DNA of 64,000 bases from Microcoleus vaginatus PCC 9802 (GTDB lineage Bacteria; Cyanobacteriota; Cyanobacteriia; Cyanobacteriales; Microcoleaceae). Where the stretch lies: positions 383,001 to 447,000 of the forward strand of contig CP031740.1 of NCBI GenBank assembly GCA_022701275.1, in the 5' to 3' direction. The translations under genes and the position numbers were made by a program. The notes under the pieces were generated by a model. It did no database searches. It was not told the DNA's origin and saw nothing but the letters and a program-made list of their open reading frames with translations. This document shows, in pieces, positions 36,470-45,640 of this stretch; the stretch's first letter is position 1; each line of letters begins with the position of its first letter.

Positions 36470-39400
36470 GACTGTGTGCCTCCTTCCGGTGTATTTAATA
36501 CTTCTTTAACTTTGGTTAAAAACGCCAAGGCATTAAACTCCGCATTTCCTCCCATATGCTTGTACAAAGATAGCGTGCCTACTGATTGATCTCCAATCAG
36601 GTTTTCATAAGGGTCTAGTTTAAAACTGATTTTACCAGTTCTACCACTTTCTTTTTCGTATCTCGAAAAGTGGAACAAAGTCAAATACTGCAAAATGTCA
36701 TTTTTGAGTTGAGTATTAGAAATTAATCCCTGATGAATATGTTCATCATCTAGTATATCTTTATAGATATTTAACAAAGTAGCATAGGAAATTACACCCC
36801 TATAGTTGCGTTCTGCCTCTGAACCTACTATCAGTCCGTTAAACAGGTTAAAAAATACAACTGAGCGCTTGCTAGGATCTTTGACTAGAGCTGTCAATTC
36901 CAGCGTATCCTGAATGTACAAAGAATTTACTCCCAATGTTTCTGATAGCTTGACCGCATAGTATTTATCAAAAAACATCGGATAAATTTTGATATCTTTA
37001 CAATTTTCCTTAAAATCCTTAAAATATTTAATCACATCTTTCGACATGAAGAATAAAGCATCTTCTTTTTGAGTCATGTGCAAGGTACTAGAATAGGGAG
37101 CTTTGGCAATATAAAGAAAGTGCCTGAATCCCAATTCGTAAACTTCCCCTATTTGATCCCGCACAACTGTAGGTTCTTTAAACATCTGTTCGTGTTCGTA
37201 GGTTTCAGAGAATGTTTTGAGCAATTGTAGCCTCACAGAACCATCCTTTTGACGCCTCGCTCCCACAATTTCTCCCTGCAAATTCGACAGCTTGTGCTCG
37301 CTATTCCACTTAGCATCGCTTTCCCGACTGGAAACTATAACTATAGCGAGTTTATCCAGTTCTTTAGGAGAGTCTGACTCGTTGTCAAAGGTAAACTTTT
37401 TAGGCAGCACAGAATACAGAGAACTCATCACATTGGCAGCTTTGTATTCTATATTCCTGATATCAACACCCTGAGAATTAGAACGATGTTCCTCATTTAG
37501 TAAATGCGACAACCTTTTAGATAAAGAACGCATAAACTCTTCTACGGGCGAATCAGACTGTTGGTTACTCAGTTGCAGTCGCAGTATGGGAATAAATAAT
37601 CTACTTTGGTTTGGCAAAAGTAGCTTGAGGCAAGTATATGCAAGTAAATCGAACGTAAATCGATACACAAAAGTTTTTTTATCATCCCATTTATTACTAG
37701 CTAAACTGTAGGTAAATTCGACTAGCTTGCGCTGTTGATAAAACCGATTGTATACTGTCGTACACTGCTGCTCATTTGGTCTTAGCAGCACTGGCAGAGC
37801 TTTAACACCTGTGATATCATACTCCATACTAAAGCTTTGTAAGTCATCAGTAGAAAAATAATGAACATCACTGATTGCAATTTGAGCTGTCAGAGTACAG
37901 AGTGAATTTTGAGCAGCATTTGCTTGACCAATACCTATATATTTTAATACTTCTTTCGGCTTGGTTCGCAGAACAGGCTTAAAAAATGTAGAGTTTGTAG
38001 AAATATTTGTAATACTATCCTCTAAAATGCTGCTTTTTACCGAAATGTGGAGCGGAAATTCTTTCGGTAAATTCTTTTGTTTTAGAAGTTTTTGCAGGGA
38101 ATTTTTGAGCCTGTCTATTTTAGAGGCAATATTATATTGTTCAAAACCTCTTTTGATACCTCGCAAAAGTTTGTGTTTTGCTACTTCATCAGACCCGTTG
38201 AAAGTTTTTAGTACGTTTTCTTCAAATACTGGAATCGGATCGTATCCTAAGTCTGAGTTAACTGTATAACCCTCCGAGGACGGGTCTTTTCCGGCAAAAA
38301 CAAAGTAGTACAAAAATACTAACTTCAATAGCTTTCTGGCGAAAATATCTTTTCTTGCAGGGTCGGCAAGTTCAGCTTTGTGTTCCTCACTTTCCGGGTC
38401 GAGCAGATTGAGATAATACTCAAAAACAGTTTTACCGCCATAGGCCTGAACAGGGTTATTAAACTTGAGTTTGAGCCCAAAAATAAATTGGATCTCTCCC
38501 TTTTTTTCGTCTTTGGTTTCTCCTAAATATCCTTCTATTTTGGGAATAATCGGCAGCATATCGAATGCTTCAGCACGAGCAAAAGCATCTCGGTAATTCA
38601 AGTCGATGCCCGCATAGTTGACCGAGTAATGACCGTCGCCTTTTTCAAGACTGCTGATATATTTATCAATGAGCTTGAGACGCCGGATTAGGTCTTGTAA
38701 ATAGATTATCCCCTCATTATTGGACGCGCCATTGCTTGTGCTAACGTTGTCTTGGAGAAATTCTAAATAACATATCTGTGCCTGTTTTTTGAGTTGGCCG
38801 ATTGTTTCTGTATCTACAATTTCTTTGAGCTTATAAAAGTCTGATTTAGAGTCTTCCTCTAAGTCTTTAAGAATATAATTTAAATCTTCGCGCTCGCTCT
38901 CACTAGCGCTAGCAAACTTAGATTTGATATAATTTTCTAATCCTTGCTTTAGTTCGGTGTTGAACGTGCCCGTGTTTCCAACGGTGATAGTTAGTTTGTG
39001 AAATTTCAGCAGTTCCTTGTTATTAGGATTGTTGTGAAGACTCAACCGCTGCTTTTGCAACCCTGAATATTTTCCAAAGGGATAACTAAAGTCTAACTTG
39101 GCAGAGGGACTCTTTAGTTTCGGCAAATCTGTAATTAAGCGAGCCACAAACTGTTCGATATCAAGCTGTTGATTATGTTGCTTAATTGCCGAATCCAGCA
39201 AAGCTTGCAAACTCTTTTTAATCTGTATAATTTGACCAGGAAAACGTTCTTTGAAACCTGGAGTAAAATTGACTGTGGCAGTACGAACACTGCGCTCGGA
39301 AGCACCTAAAGGATTTTCTACCCGCAAACCTGCGACTTCTTCGGCTATGGTGTCAATGTCGATGAGCAGGCGATCGCCATTACCATGTATGCTAAAAGGG

Positions 39401-39501
39401 TTCTGAGTCTGCCGCTTCTCTAAAACTTCTAGAATCTTTTCCAATAAGTCGCCACAGTCAACCCCAACTAAATCCCCCTCTACCGTTCTTAGGGTATTCA
39501 C
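36466..39501 (-). CDS. Large protein of unknown function coupled to helicase
   Basis: 1,011 aa, not recognised. The GTG at 39501 is chosen: AGGAGGT lies 6 nt upstream; the GTG at 39519 would put this site inside the gene. No signal peptide, transmembrane helix or Cys cluster is seen. The first 330 residues are helical and charged (KERFPGQIIQIKKSLQALLD). The middle (about 500-650) is beta-rich, including VHYFSTDDLQSFSMEYDITG. Residues about 740-860 show alternating strands, LDKLAIVIVSSRESDAKW, LQGEIVGARRQKDGSVRLQL, and LGFRHFLYIAKAPYSS, an order that could fit an RNase H-like fold, but no catalytic acidic set is clear. It is the first gene of the two-gene operon with the SF2 helicase-like protein. 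Base composition is AT-rich relative to housekeeping neighbours. Confidence 0.75.
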   Translation of the reverse strand: MNTLRTVEGDLVGVDCGDLLEKILEVLEKRQTQNPFSIHGNGDRLLIDIDTIAEEVAGLRVENPLGASERSVRTATVNFTPGFKERFPGQIIQIKKSLQALLDSAIKQHNQQLDIEQFVARLITDLPKLKSPSAKLDFSYPFGKYSGLQKQRLSLHNNPNNKELLKFHKLTITVGNTGTFNTELKQGLENYIKSKFASASESEREDLNYILKDLEEDSKSDFYKLKEIVDTETIGQLKKQAQICYLEFLQDNVSTSNGASNNEGIIYLQDLIRRLKLIDKYISSLEKGDGHYSVNYAGIDLNYRDAFARAEAFDMLPIIPKIEGYLGETKDEKKGEIQFIFGLKLKFNNPVQAYGGKTVFEYYLNLLDPESEEHKAELADPARKDIFARKLLKLVFLYYFVFAGKDPSSEGYTVNSDLGYDPIPVFEENVLKTFNGSDEVAKHKLLRGIKRGFEQYNIASKIDRLKNSLQKLLKQKNLPKEFPLHISVKSSILEDSITNISTNSTFFKPVLRTKPKEVLKYIGIGQANAAQNSLCTLTAQIAISDVHYFSTDDLQSFSMEYDITGVKALPVLLRPNEQQCTTVYNRFYQQRKLVEFTYSLASNKWDDKKTFVYRFTFDLLAYTCLKLLLPNQSRLFIPILRLQLSNQQSDSPVEEFMRSLSKRLSHLLNEEHRSNSQGVDIRNIEYKAANVMSSLYSVLPKKFTFDNESDSPKELDKLAIVIVSSRESDAKWNSEHKLSNLQGEIVGARRQKDGSVRLQLLKTFSETYEHEQMFKEPTVVRDQIGEVYELGFRHFLYIAKAPYSSTLHMTQKEDALFFMSKDVIKYFKDFKENCKDIKIYPMFFDKYYAVKLSETLGVNSLYIQDTLELTALVKDPSKRSVVFFNLFNGLIVGSEAERNYRGVISYATLLNIYKDILDDEHIHQGLISNTQLKNDILQYLTLFHFSRYEKESGRTGKISFKLDPYENLIGDQSVGTLSLYKHMGGNAEFNALAFLTKVKEVLNTPEGGTQS

Positions 39502-39627
39502 TCTGCAACCTCCTCGCACCGCTTGACAACTTATGCAATTCAGCTATGATAGCAGACATTGATTTATTAGTCAAGTGGAGTACGTTCTGTGCCGACTTAC
39601 CAAATAATTCCTAAGTTCTATATCCCT

Positions 39628-39897
39628 TCAAAAAGCTTGAATCCACTCTTTCACATCGTACTCAGTCCAAACCCCATTTATCCAATAAGGATCGGCTTCA
39701 ACTAATTGTCGAACAGCCGCCTCATCTTCCGCTTCGTAAATTGCAAAAACTTTAGTTAAATCTTTTGTAGGCCCGATCGTACTTAACACACCCGATTCCT
39801 TCTGCTTAGCCAATCCGGCTAAATGAGCGTCTCGAAACGGAGCGCGTTTTTCCAGAACATCCTCGCAGTAACTTCCCCACATCACATATTTGGTCAC
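39628..39897 (-). CDS. YciI family protein
   Basis: An 89-aa single-domain protein of the YciI/YCII fold (ferredoxin-like, dimeric). The family's His-Asp pair is visible in APFRDAHLAGLAKQKESG, with VFAIYEAEDEAAVRQLVEAD and DPYWINGVWTEYDVKEW at the end. The biochemical role is unknown in most members; some relatives act in dechlorination or as small enzymes. Monocistronic. Confidence 0.85.
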   Translation of the reverse strand: MTKYVMWGSYCEDVLEKRAPFRDAHLAGLAKQKESGVLSTIGPTKDLTKVFAIYEAEDEAAVRQLVEADPYWINGVWTEYDVKEWIQAF

Positions 39898-40043
39898 GGT
39901 TTTGAGCCTTAGATGAATTTGTTTAAAAGTTATTGTACAATAGGAGTAACAGGATTTAACGAAAATTTTAAGGATTAAGATTAATTAACCGCAGAGGGTC
40001 CTGAGGAAGAGGGGAAAGAGAGTGGTTTGTTAGATAGGAGAAG

Positions 40044-40622
40044 ATGGCTATGACTTTATTAGACATTCGTTTATTGACGGTTCAAGAATATCACCGCATG
40101 GCAGAAATTGGTATTTTTGACGAAGATGAACGAGTAGAATTACTGGCTGGACAAATAGTAAAGATGGCAGCAAAAGGAACGGCACATGGTGCAGCGGTGA
40201 AACGCACAGAGAAGTTACTGGAAAATCGTTTGGGAAATCGAGTTTTGGTGCGATTGCAAGATCCAGTTCGGTTAAATAATTTCTCGGAACCTGAACCTGA
40301 TCTTGCTGTAGTTGTCCCAGATCCACTTTACTATGAAGACCATCATCCAACTCCTTCTGAAGTTTATCTGATTATTGAAGTTGCCGATACTACGCTGAGA
40401 ACAGATTTGGGAATTAAAGCGACTATTTATGCTCAGTCTGGAATTGCAGATTATTGGGTTTTGGATGTTAATAATCGGCAACTTCACGTATTCCGAGAAC
40501 CGAGTCAGGATGGCTATGAAAGTATAGTAGTTCTGGGAGATGATGCGAGTATTTCTCCTTTGCAGTTTCCCGATATTTCCTTTATGGTTCGAGATATGTT
40601 GCGGCCATTGGTGTCAATTTAA
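40044..40622 (+). CDS. Uma2 family (DUF820) endonuclease-like protein
   Basis: A 192-aa PD-(D/E)XK-fold protein of the family greatly expanded in cyanobacteria. Active-site elements: Glu in ERVELLAGQIVKM, PEPDLAVVVPD, IIEVADTTLRTDLGIKATIY (E-x-K-like core) and SGIADYWVLDVNNRQLHVFR. The ATG at 40050 (MTLLDIR) is an alternative start two codons downstream. The family's substrate is not established; it is often mobile and multi-copy. Confidence 0.88.
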   Translation: MAMTLLDIRLLTVQEYHRMAEIGIFDEDERVELLAGQIVKMAAKGTAHGAAVKRTEKLLENRLGNRVLVRLQDPVRLNNFSEPEPDLAVVVPDPLYYEDHHPTPSEVYLIIEVADTTLRTDLGIKATIYAQSGIADYWVLDVNNRQLHVFREPSQDGYESIVVLGDDASISPLQFPDISFMVRDMLRPLVSI

Positions 40623-40879
40623 CGCTTTTTTCCTGAGTCCGGCAGGGGTTGAAACCCCCACCTCAAAGCTGAAGTCCTCGCTAGGAGGACTGAAGAGCTC
40701 ATTAGTTAGCAACTATGCACTTTAGACTTTTATTGCAAAAATTTGAGATTCTTCGCTTGGCTCAAAATGGCAAATTTACCTTGTAATCCGTAAGTCTTGT
40801 TAGTCCTCTTGAGAGGACTTTAGCTTTGAGCCAGGGAATTCATTCCCTGGCGGTTTCCATTGGTGAGTAGCGGCCTATT
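40623..40879. terminator. Hairpins between convergent Uma2 and pheT
   Basis: AGTCCTCGCTAGGAGGACT (about 40672-40690) and, near pheT, CCAGGGAATTCATTCCCTGG (about 40832-40851) form clean stems, and AGTCCTC pieces recur between them (AGTCCTCTTGAGAGGACT). They look like dispersed hairpin repeats acting as terminators for the two convergent genes. Confidence 0.55.
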
Positions 40880-43324
40880 TTAGCTTCTCAAACTAACGCC
40901 GAATTTCTCAACTAAAACATCGCGCACTTTTTGTTGTGCTGGTTCGACATCGGTTTCGCTCAAAGTTCGATCGCCCGCGCGGTAAACTAACCGAAAAGCC
41001 AAACTCCGCTGTCCCGCCGGCACGTTGTCGCCTCGATATTCGTCAAACAGTTCCACCGAATCCAGCAAACTACCCGCCGCCTTTTTCATCGCACTCTGCA
41101 TATCTACAACCGGAACTTCAACCGGTGCGAAAAATGCAATGTCTCTGTCTGAAGCGGGGAAACTCGAATAACCAGCGAATTTGCGAGTTTGGTTGTTCGA
41201 TCGATCCAACGCTGCCAACAGCACCGCCAAATCTAATTGAAACACGTAAACCTGCTCTGGCAAATCCTTTTGTTGCTGCAATTGCGGGTGCAACTGTCCA
41301 AAAACTCCTAAATGTTTTCCGTTTAACGATAACGCAGCGGTGCGGCCCGGATGCAAGCGTGTATTCGAGGAATCGCTTTGATATTCTACCGACAAACCCA
41401 ACTCCTGAAACGCGCTTTCCAAAACCCCCTTGGCCTCAAACCAAGTCAAAGGTCGATCGCGCCCTCCCTGCTGCCATTTCCACACAGTCGGATCGCCGCC
41501 AATAATCCCCGCAACTGCATCGGCTTCCTTCATTGAATCCCCATCTTTCCAGAAAATGCGGCCGACTTCAAAACCGTTTAGTGCGCCATTTCCCTGTTCC
41601 AAATTGTACCCGAAAGCATCAATCAAACCCGACAGCATTTCTGTCCGCAAAGCCGAATATTCCACAAACAGCGGATTCGCCAGTACAACCTGATTTTCTC
41701 CCTCAGTTTTCACCAAAGAATAGTGCATCAACTCCGTCAAACCGGCCGCCCGAAAAGCCGATCGCACATTCCGAATTGCCGCATATTCTGGTGACAGATA
41801 ACCAGGTTCCGTTTTGCTAGGCAAAGTATCGCAGAAATTGTCATAACCGTGGAGTCTGGCAACTTCTTCAATTAAATCAATTTCCCTTTCTAAATCCCGG
41901 TAGCGGTAAGGCGGCACAGTCACATTCCAAACCCGCTCTTTTTCCGTGGGAACAACTTCGCATCCCAAGGCTGTGAGAATATTTTTTACCTCTTCCGATT
42001 CCAGATATTTAGAACCGCCCGTTTCTCCTCTTTTCAACTGTCCTAAAACCAGATTTACTCGGTCGAGACGCAATTCGAGCGATCGCGAAAAACTCAAATC
42101 CTCGCCCGAACTTGCCGTTTTCTGCACCGTCGCAGCGCCTCCAGCCAACTCCAAAATTAGGGCGACAGCGCGGTTGCAAGCCGTCGCCAAGGCCGCCTGA
42201 TTCACCCCCCGTTCGTAGCGGATCGATGCCTCGCTCCGTAGGCCTTGAGCGCGCGCAGAACGGCGAATCGTTGCCTGGTCAAAAATCGCGGCTTCCAAGA
42301 CTAAATTTTGCGTTCCTTCGTGAACTTCCGTGTCTTCGCCGCCCATTACTCCAGCTAAGGCAACAGGTTTGTCGCTAGCAGTAATTAACAGATTTTGAGC
42401 TTGCAAATTGCGGTTTTGTCCGTCCAAAGTTTTGAAGGATTCGCCTGTTTTGGCAAAGCGGACGCCGATGCTGATATCTTGAGTACCCGTGAAAGATTGT
42501 AGGCGATCGCGATCGAAAGCGTGCAGCGGCTGACCCCATTCCAATAAAATGTAATTAGTTACGTCCACCACATTATTAATCGGTCGCACTCCCGCCGCTT
42601 GCAACCGCTGCTGCAACCAAGCTGGAGAAGCAGCAATTTTCACACCTTCAATTGTCGTGCCGATGTAAATCGGGCATCCTTGCGGTTCTGATATTTCTAC
42701 TGCCAAACCAGGACTTTCTTTCCCCTCAATCGGAACACCATTCGCTTCGGGAATTCTCAAACTCGCCCCAGTCAGCGCCGCCACTTCCCGCGCCACGCCC
42801 ACCATGCTCAAAGCATCTGCACGGTTGGCAGTTGCTGTCAAATCTAAAATTACGTCATCTAAACCCAAAAGCGGGCGAATATCGCTGCCCAATTCGGGAT
42901 TTTCTAAATCGAAAATGTGAATCCCGGCTGACTCTTTAGATAGTCCCAATTCCGCCAGAGAGCAAATCATTCCTTCGGAAGGAACGCCCCGCAATTTAGC
43001 AGGTTTAATCTTTAAATCAATAGTCGATAAATAAGTGCCAACAACAGCGACAGGCACGTAAATGTCTGCCCTAGCGTTCGGTGCGCCGCAAACAATATTC
43101 AAAGCTTCTGAGGAACCCACATCCACTTGACAAACTCTCAATTTGTCTGCATTCGGATGCTGTTCGCAGGCAATGATTTTGCCCAAAACTACGCCGCTTG
43201 CCCACGGGCGGCGGTCTTCAATTTCTTCCACTTCAAACCCAGCCATTGTCAGGGTTTCGGCTAATTCTTCCGGGGATATCACCACATCCACCAATTCCCG
43301 GAGCCACTTTAGAGATATACGCAT
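40880..43324 (-). CDS. pheT: Phenylalanyl-tRNA synthetase beta subunit
   Basis: An 814-aa subunit of the (alpha-beta)2 PheRS. It has an N-terminal tRNA-binding EMAP/OB domain (about 40-150, [20 protein letters not shown]), B3/B4 editing domain (about 205-390), B5 domain, a catalytic-like core ([20 protein letters not shown]) and C-terminal FDX-ACB domain ([18 protein letters not shown], about 720-814). The start [13 protein letters not shown] is canonical. pheS is not adjacent, as is usual in cyanobacteria. Confidence 0.96.
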   Translation of the reverse strand: MRISLKWLRELVDVVISPEELAETLTMAGFEVEEIEDRRPWASGVVLGKIIACEQHPNADKLRVCQVDVGSSEALNIVCGAPNARADIYVPVAVVGTYLSTIDLKIKPAKLRGVPSEGMICSLAELGLSKESAGIHIFDLENPELGSDIRPLLGLDDVILDLTATANRADALSMVGVAREVAALTGASLRIPEANGVPIEGKESPGLAVEISEPQGCPIYIGTTIEGVKIAASPAWLQQRLQAAGVRPINNVVDVTNYILLEWGQPLHAFDRDRLQSFTGTQDISIGVRFAKTGESFKTLDGQNRNLQAQNLLITASDKPVALAGVMGGEDTEVHEGTQNLVLEAAIFDQATIRRSARAQGLRSEASIRYERGVNQAALATACNRAVALILELAGGAATVQKTASSGEDLSFSRSLELRLDRVNLVLGQLKRGETGGSKYLESEEVKNILTALGCEVVPTEKERVWNVTVPPYRYRDLEREIDLIEEVARLHGYDNFCDTLPSKTEPGYLSPEYAAIRNVRSAFRAAGLTELMHYSLVKTEGENQVVLANPLFVEYSALRTEMLSGLIDAFGYNLEQGNGALNGFEVGRIFWKDGDSMKEADAVAGIIGGDPTVWKWQQGGRDRPLTWFEAKGVLESAFQELGLSVEYQSDSSNTRLHPGRTAALSLNGKHLGVFGQLHPQLQQQKDLPEQVYVFQLDLAVLLAALDRSNNQTRKFAGYSSFPASDRDIAFFAPVEVPVVDMQSAMKKAAGSLLDSVELFDEYRGDNVPAGQRSLAFRLVYRAGDRTLSETDVEPAQQKVRDVLVEKFGVSLRS

Positions 43325-43857
43325 AATTTAGTCAGTAGTTAGTTGTCAGTGCTCGGTAGTTATTAGTCAAAAGTCGGCGCCGACAGGCTACGACTTTTGA
43401 GTCCCAGAATTTATTCGGGAAAGCTTTTCTTAGCATACTAATTCAATTTTGTCAAGACTGTTATGGTACACATAAGCAAAAAGGAGGAATATGCCCAAAG
43501 GTAGATGTCTACTGGGGGATGAGTAGCATTCTTATTCAGAGAATGAGGTATGCTAGAGACATCTAACAACGCAAAAAGCACCTAAGTTTAGAAAGACTTT
43601 ACACAAAAAAGCACAACTTTAGCAAGTCTTTAAACTATCTTCAAGGATAATCAACGGAAAAAACTCACACCAGCGAGATAATCAAAATAGGGAAAAGATA
43701 TCGGTTTAAAAGACTTAGGTGCAATTCCAATTCGCAATCGAAGGCACGGCCAGCCGACAACTGATAGATTAGTATTTCTACCAGAAGCAGGAACAGGCAA
43801 TTTGTGCAGTCGAGCGACGCTGACAAGATCAGAACCACATAGGCAAACTCAATCAAT
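43325..43857. other. Intergenic region upstream of spkB-like gene
   Basis: 533 bp between the divergent pheT and kinase genes. No convincing gene. The pheT-proximal part has GTCAGTAGTTAGTTGTCAGT-type short repeats. A long inverted repeat lies at 43502-43565 and is listed separately. An antisense frame at 43665-43856 has no support. Confidence 0.45.
43502..43565. ncRNA. Candidate structured RNA upstream of kinase gene
   Basis: TAGATGTCT and AGACATCTA form a perfect 9-bp outer stem. Inside, either TAGCAT/ATGCTA or CATTCT/AGAATG can pair, so two inner stems compete. There is no U-run after it, arguing against a simple terminator. It may be a leader element or an inverted-repeat relic; strand is undecided. 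Confidence 0.3.
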
Positions 43858-45489
43858 ATGAGCTACTGCGTAAATCCGGGCTGTCCCCATCCTCAAAACC
43901 CTGCTGACTCTATTCTCCAGTGTCAGACGTGCGGTGCGCGGTTATTGCTGCGCGCTCGCTATCGAGTCATTGAACCGTTAGGGCAAGGAGGTTTTGGAGC
44001 TACATTTCTGGCAAAAGACATTTCATTGCCCGGTCAACCGAGTTGTGTAGTCAAGCAACTGCGACCCAGTAGTTCGTCGCCGCGAGTTTTAGAAATGGCG
44101 CGGGAATTATTTAAGCGAGAGGCGAAAACCCTCGGCCAACTGGGCGACCACCCCCAAGTACCGAGGCTGCTAGACTATTTTGAAACGGAACAGCAATTCT
44201 ACTTAGTTCAAGAGTATGTTAAAGGCTCGACTTTGAAACAAGAAGTCAAGCAGTCAGGCCGTTTCAACGAATCGGATGTTAAAAATTTTCTATTAGAAAT
44301 TCTGCCAGTAGTGCAATATATCCACAGCCAAGGAGTAATTCACCGAGACATCAAACCCGCAAATATTATTCGCCGAGTTCAAGACAGCCACTTAGTTCTG
44401 ATTGACTTCGGAGCGGTAAAAGACCAAGTTAGCCAAACAATATTATTAGACCCCGCCGACCAAAGCGCCAACACGAAATTTTCAGTCGGCACATTTAGTT
44501 TTGCCCCCCCGGAACAAATGGCGCTGCGGCCGATATTTGCCAGCGACATCTACGCGGTGGGCATGACTTGCTTGTACTTGCTGACAGGAAAATCGCCCAA
44601 GGATTTAGATTTTGATGGAGTAACCGGCGAAATTGTTTGGCAGCCCCACGTTCAGGTAAGTGCAAATTTTGCGCGGATTCTCGAAAAAATGCTGAAGCCG
44701 ATGGTTGGGCACCGCTTCCAATCGGCAGCAGATGTCCTCAGAGCTCTCTCGGGCCAATTTGAAGACCCAAGTCTTGTCGATGGCTTAGCAACTCAATTCA
44801 ACGGCTCTTCTCGTACAGTTGAAGAACCGACAATATTTAATGACGAGGGTTCTTCCTGGTCACCGCCTCAGAGCAAAATCAATCAAGATTTACGATCGAA
44901 CCACACCCGCGCTGGTAGAACTTCCTTCACCCAATCCGGGAACACGGGGATGCAACCGAGAGTTTCCCGAACTCTGGCTGAGTCCGGCAGAACTTTCGGA
45001 ACGGTTGGACCTTCTAGCGGCAATTTAGCAGCGTCAAAGGTATCGAAAGTTGCTCCTAAGTGGGACACCAACAGCGTGCGAGCGGCATATTTTAAAGGCA
45101 AGCGCGATTTTTCTGACTGCGAACTGTCTGGCCTGCAATTGCAAAAAGCGCAGTTAGCGGGGGGGAATTTTTATCAGGCTAGGTTGGTGAAGGCAAATTT
45201 GCAAGCAGCGGATTTGTCGGGGGCGAATTTGGGTCACGCGAGGTTAATTCAGGCGAATTTGCGAGATGCTAACTTGACTGAGGCTTATTGCAGCACTGCC
45301 AATTTTGAAGGCGCGGATTTCCGAGGTGCTGACTTGACGGGCGCTTATTTGACTAAGGCGAATTTGCGGGGAGCAAATTTGTGCGGGGCGAATCTTACGA
45401 ACGCTACAGTTTCTGAGGAACAACTGGCTATGGCAAAGACCAATTGGCTTACTGTTAAGCCGGATGGTAAGCGGAGTTTTGGATTTTAA
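43858..45489 (+). CDS. spkB: Ser/Thr protein kinase with Cys motif and pentapeptide repeats (SpkB-like)
   Basis: A 543-aa kinase with the SpkB layout. Residues 1-30 have a zinc-ribbon-like pattern CVNPGCPHPQ...LQCQTCGARLL. The kinase domain (about 35-300) has GQGGFGATFLAKD, VIHRDIKPANII with the catalytic Asp and LIDFGAVKDQ. A Ser/Thr-rich linker (about 305-410) follows, then pentapeptide repeats of the A(D/N)LxG type (ADLSGANLGHARLIQANLRD and on to about 525), which form a right-handed beta-helix. In Synechocystis, SpkB is tied to redox stress and its Cys motif is needed for activity. The symbol is by architecture, not proven orthology. Confidence 0.85.
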   Translation: MSYCVNPGCPHPQNPADSILQCQTCGARLLLRARYRVIEPLGQGGFGATFLAKDISLPGQPSCVVKQLRPSSSSPRVLEMARELFKREAKTLGQLGDHPQVPRLLDYFETEQQFYLVQEYVKGSTLKQEVKQSGRFNESDVKNFLLEILPVVQYIHSQGVIHRDIKPANIIRRVQDSHLVLIDFGAVKDQVSQTILLDPADQSANTKFSVGTFSFAPPEQMALRPIFASDIYAVGMTCLYLLTGKSPKDLDFDGVTGEIVWQPHVQVSANFARILEKMLKPMVGHRFQSAADVLRALSGQFEDPSLVDGLATQFNGSSRTVEEPTIFNDEGSSWSPPQSKINQDLRSNHTRAGRTSFTQSGNTGMQPRVSRTLAESGRTFGTVGPSSGNLAASKVSKVAPKWDTNSVRAAYFKGKRDFSDCELSGLQLQKAQLAGGNFYQARLVKANLQAADLSGANLGHARLIQANLRDANLTEAYCSTANFEGADFRGADLTGAYLTKANLRGANLCGANLTNATVSEEQLAMAKTNWLTVKPDGKRSFGF

Positions 45490-45640
45490 GAAGTCATGAG
45501 TCATCAGTCTGAAGAGGGAAGATGAAAAATGCCCCCAATCTTCCCCCCGCTCCCTTTCCCCTACTTCCCACTCCCCCAGTCAGGTGAGTCGTCAGGAGGA
45601 AGCCCGATCGCCCCAAAGCCGCCTAAATTAAAAACTAGGA

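Noticed and set aside
36466-39501. Assignment of the large helicase partner as a prokaryotic Argonaute/pPIWI
   Set aside because: Only the strand order hints at it; no PIWI catalytic or guide-binding motif can be pointed to, so it is kept as a weak hypothesis and not as a call.
40936-41505. Open frame of 189 codons on the plus strand
   Set aside because: It lies wholly antisense to pheT, is Pro/Ser/Arg-rich as shadow frames of this composition are, and has no domain.
43665-43856. 63-codon minus-strand frame before the SpkB-like kinase
   Set aside because: Hydrophobic but with no ribosome-binding site or family resemblance, and it occupies the promoter region of the kinase gene.
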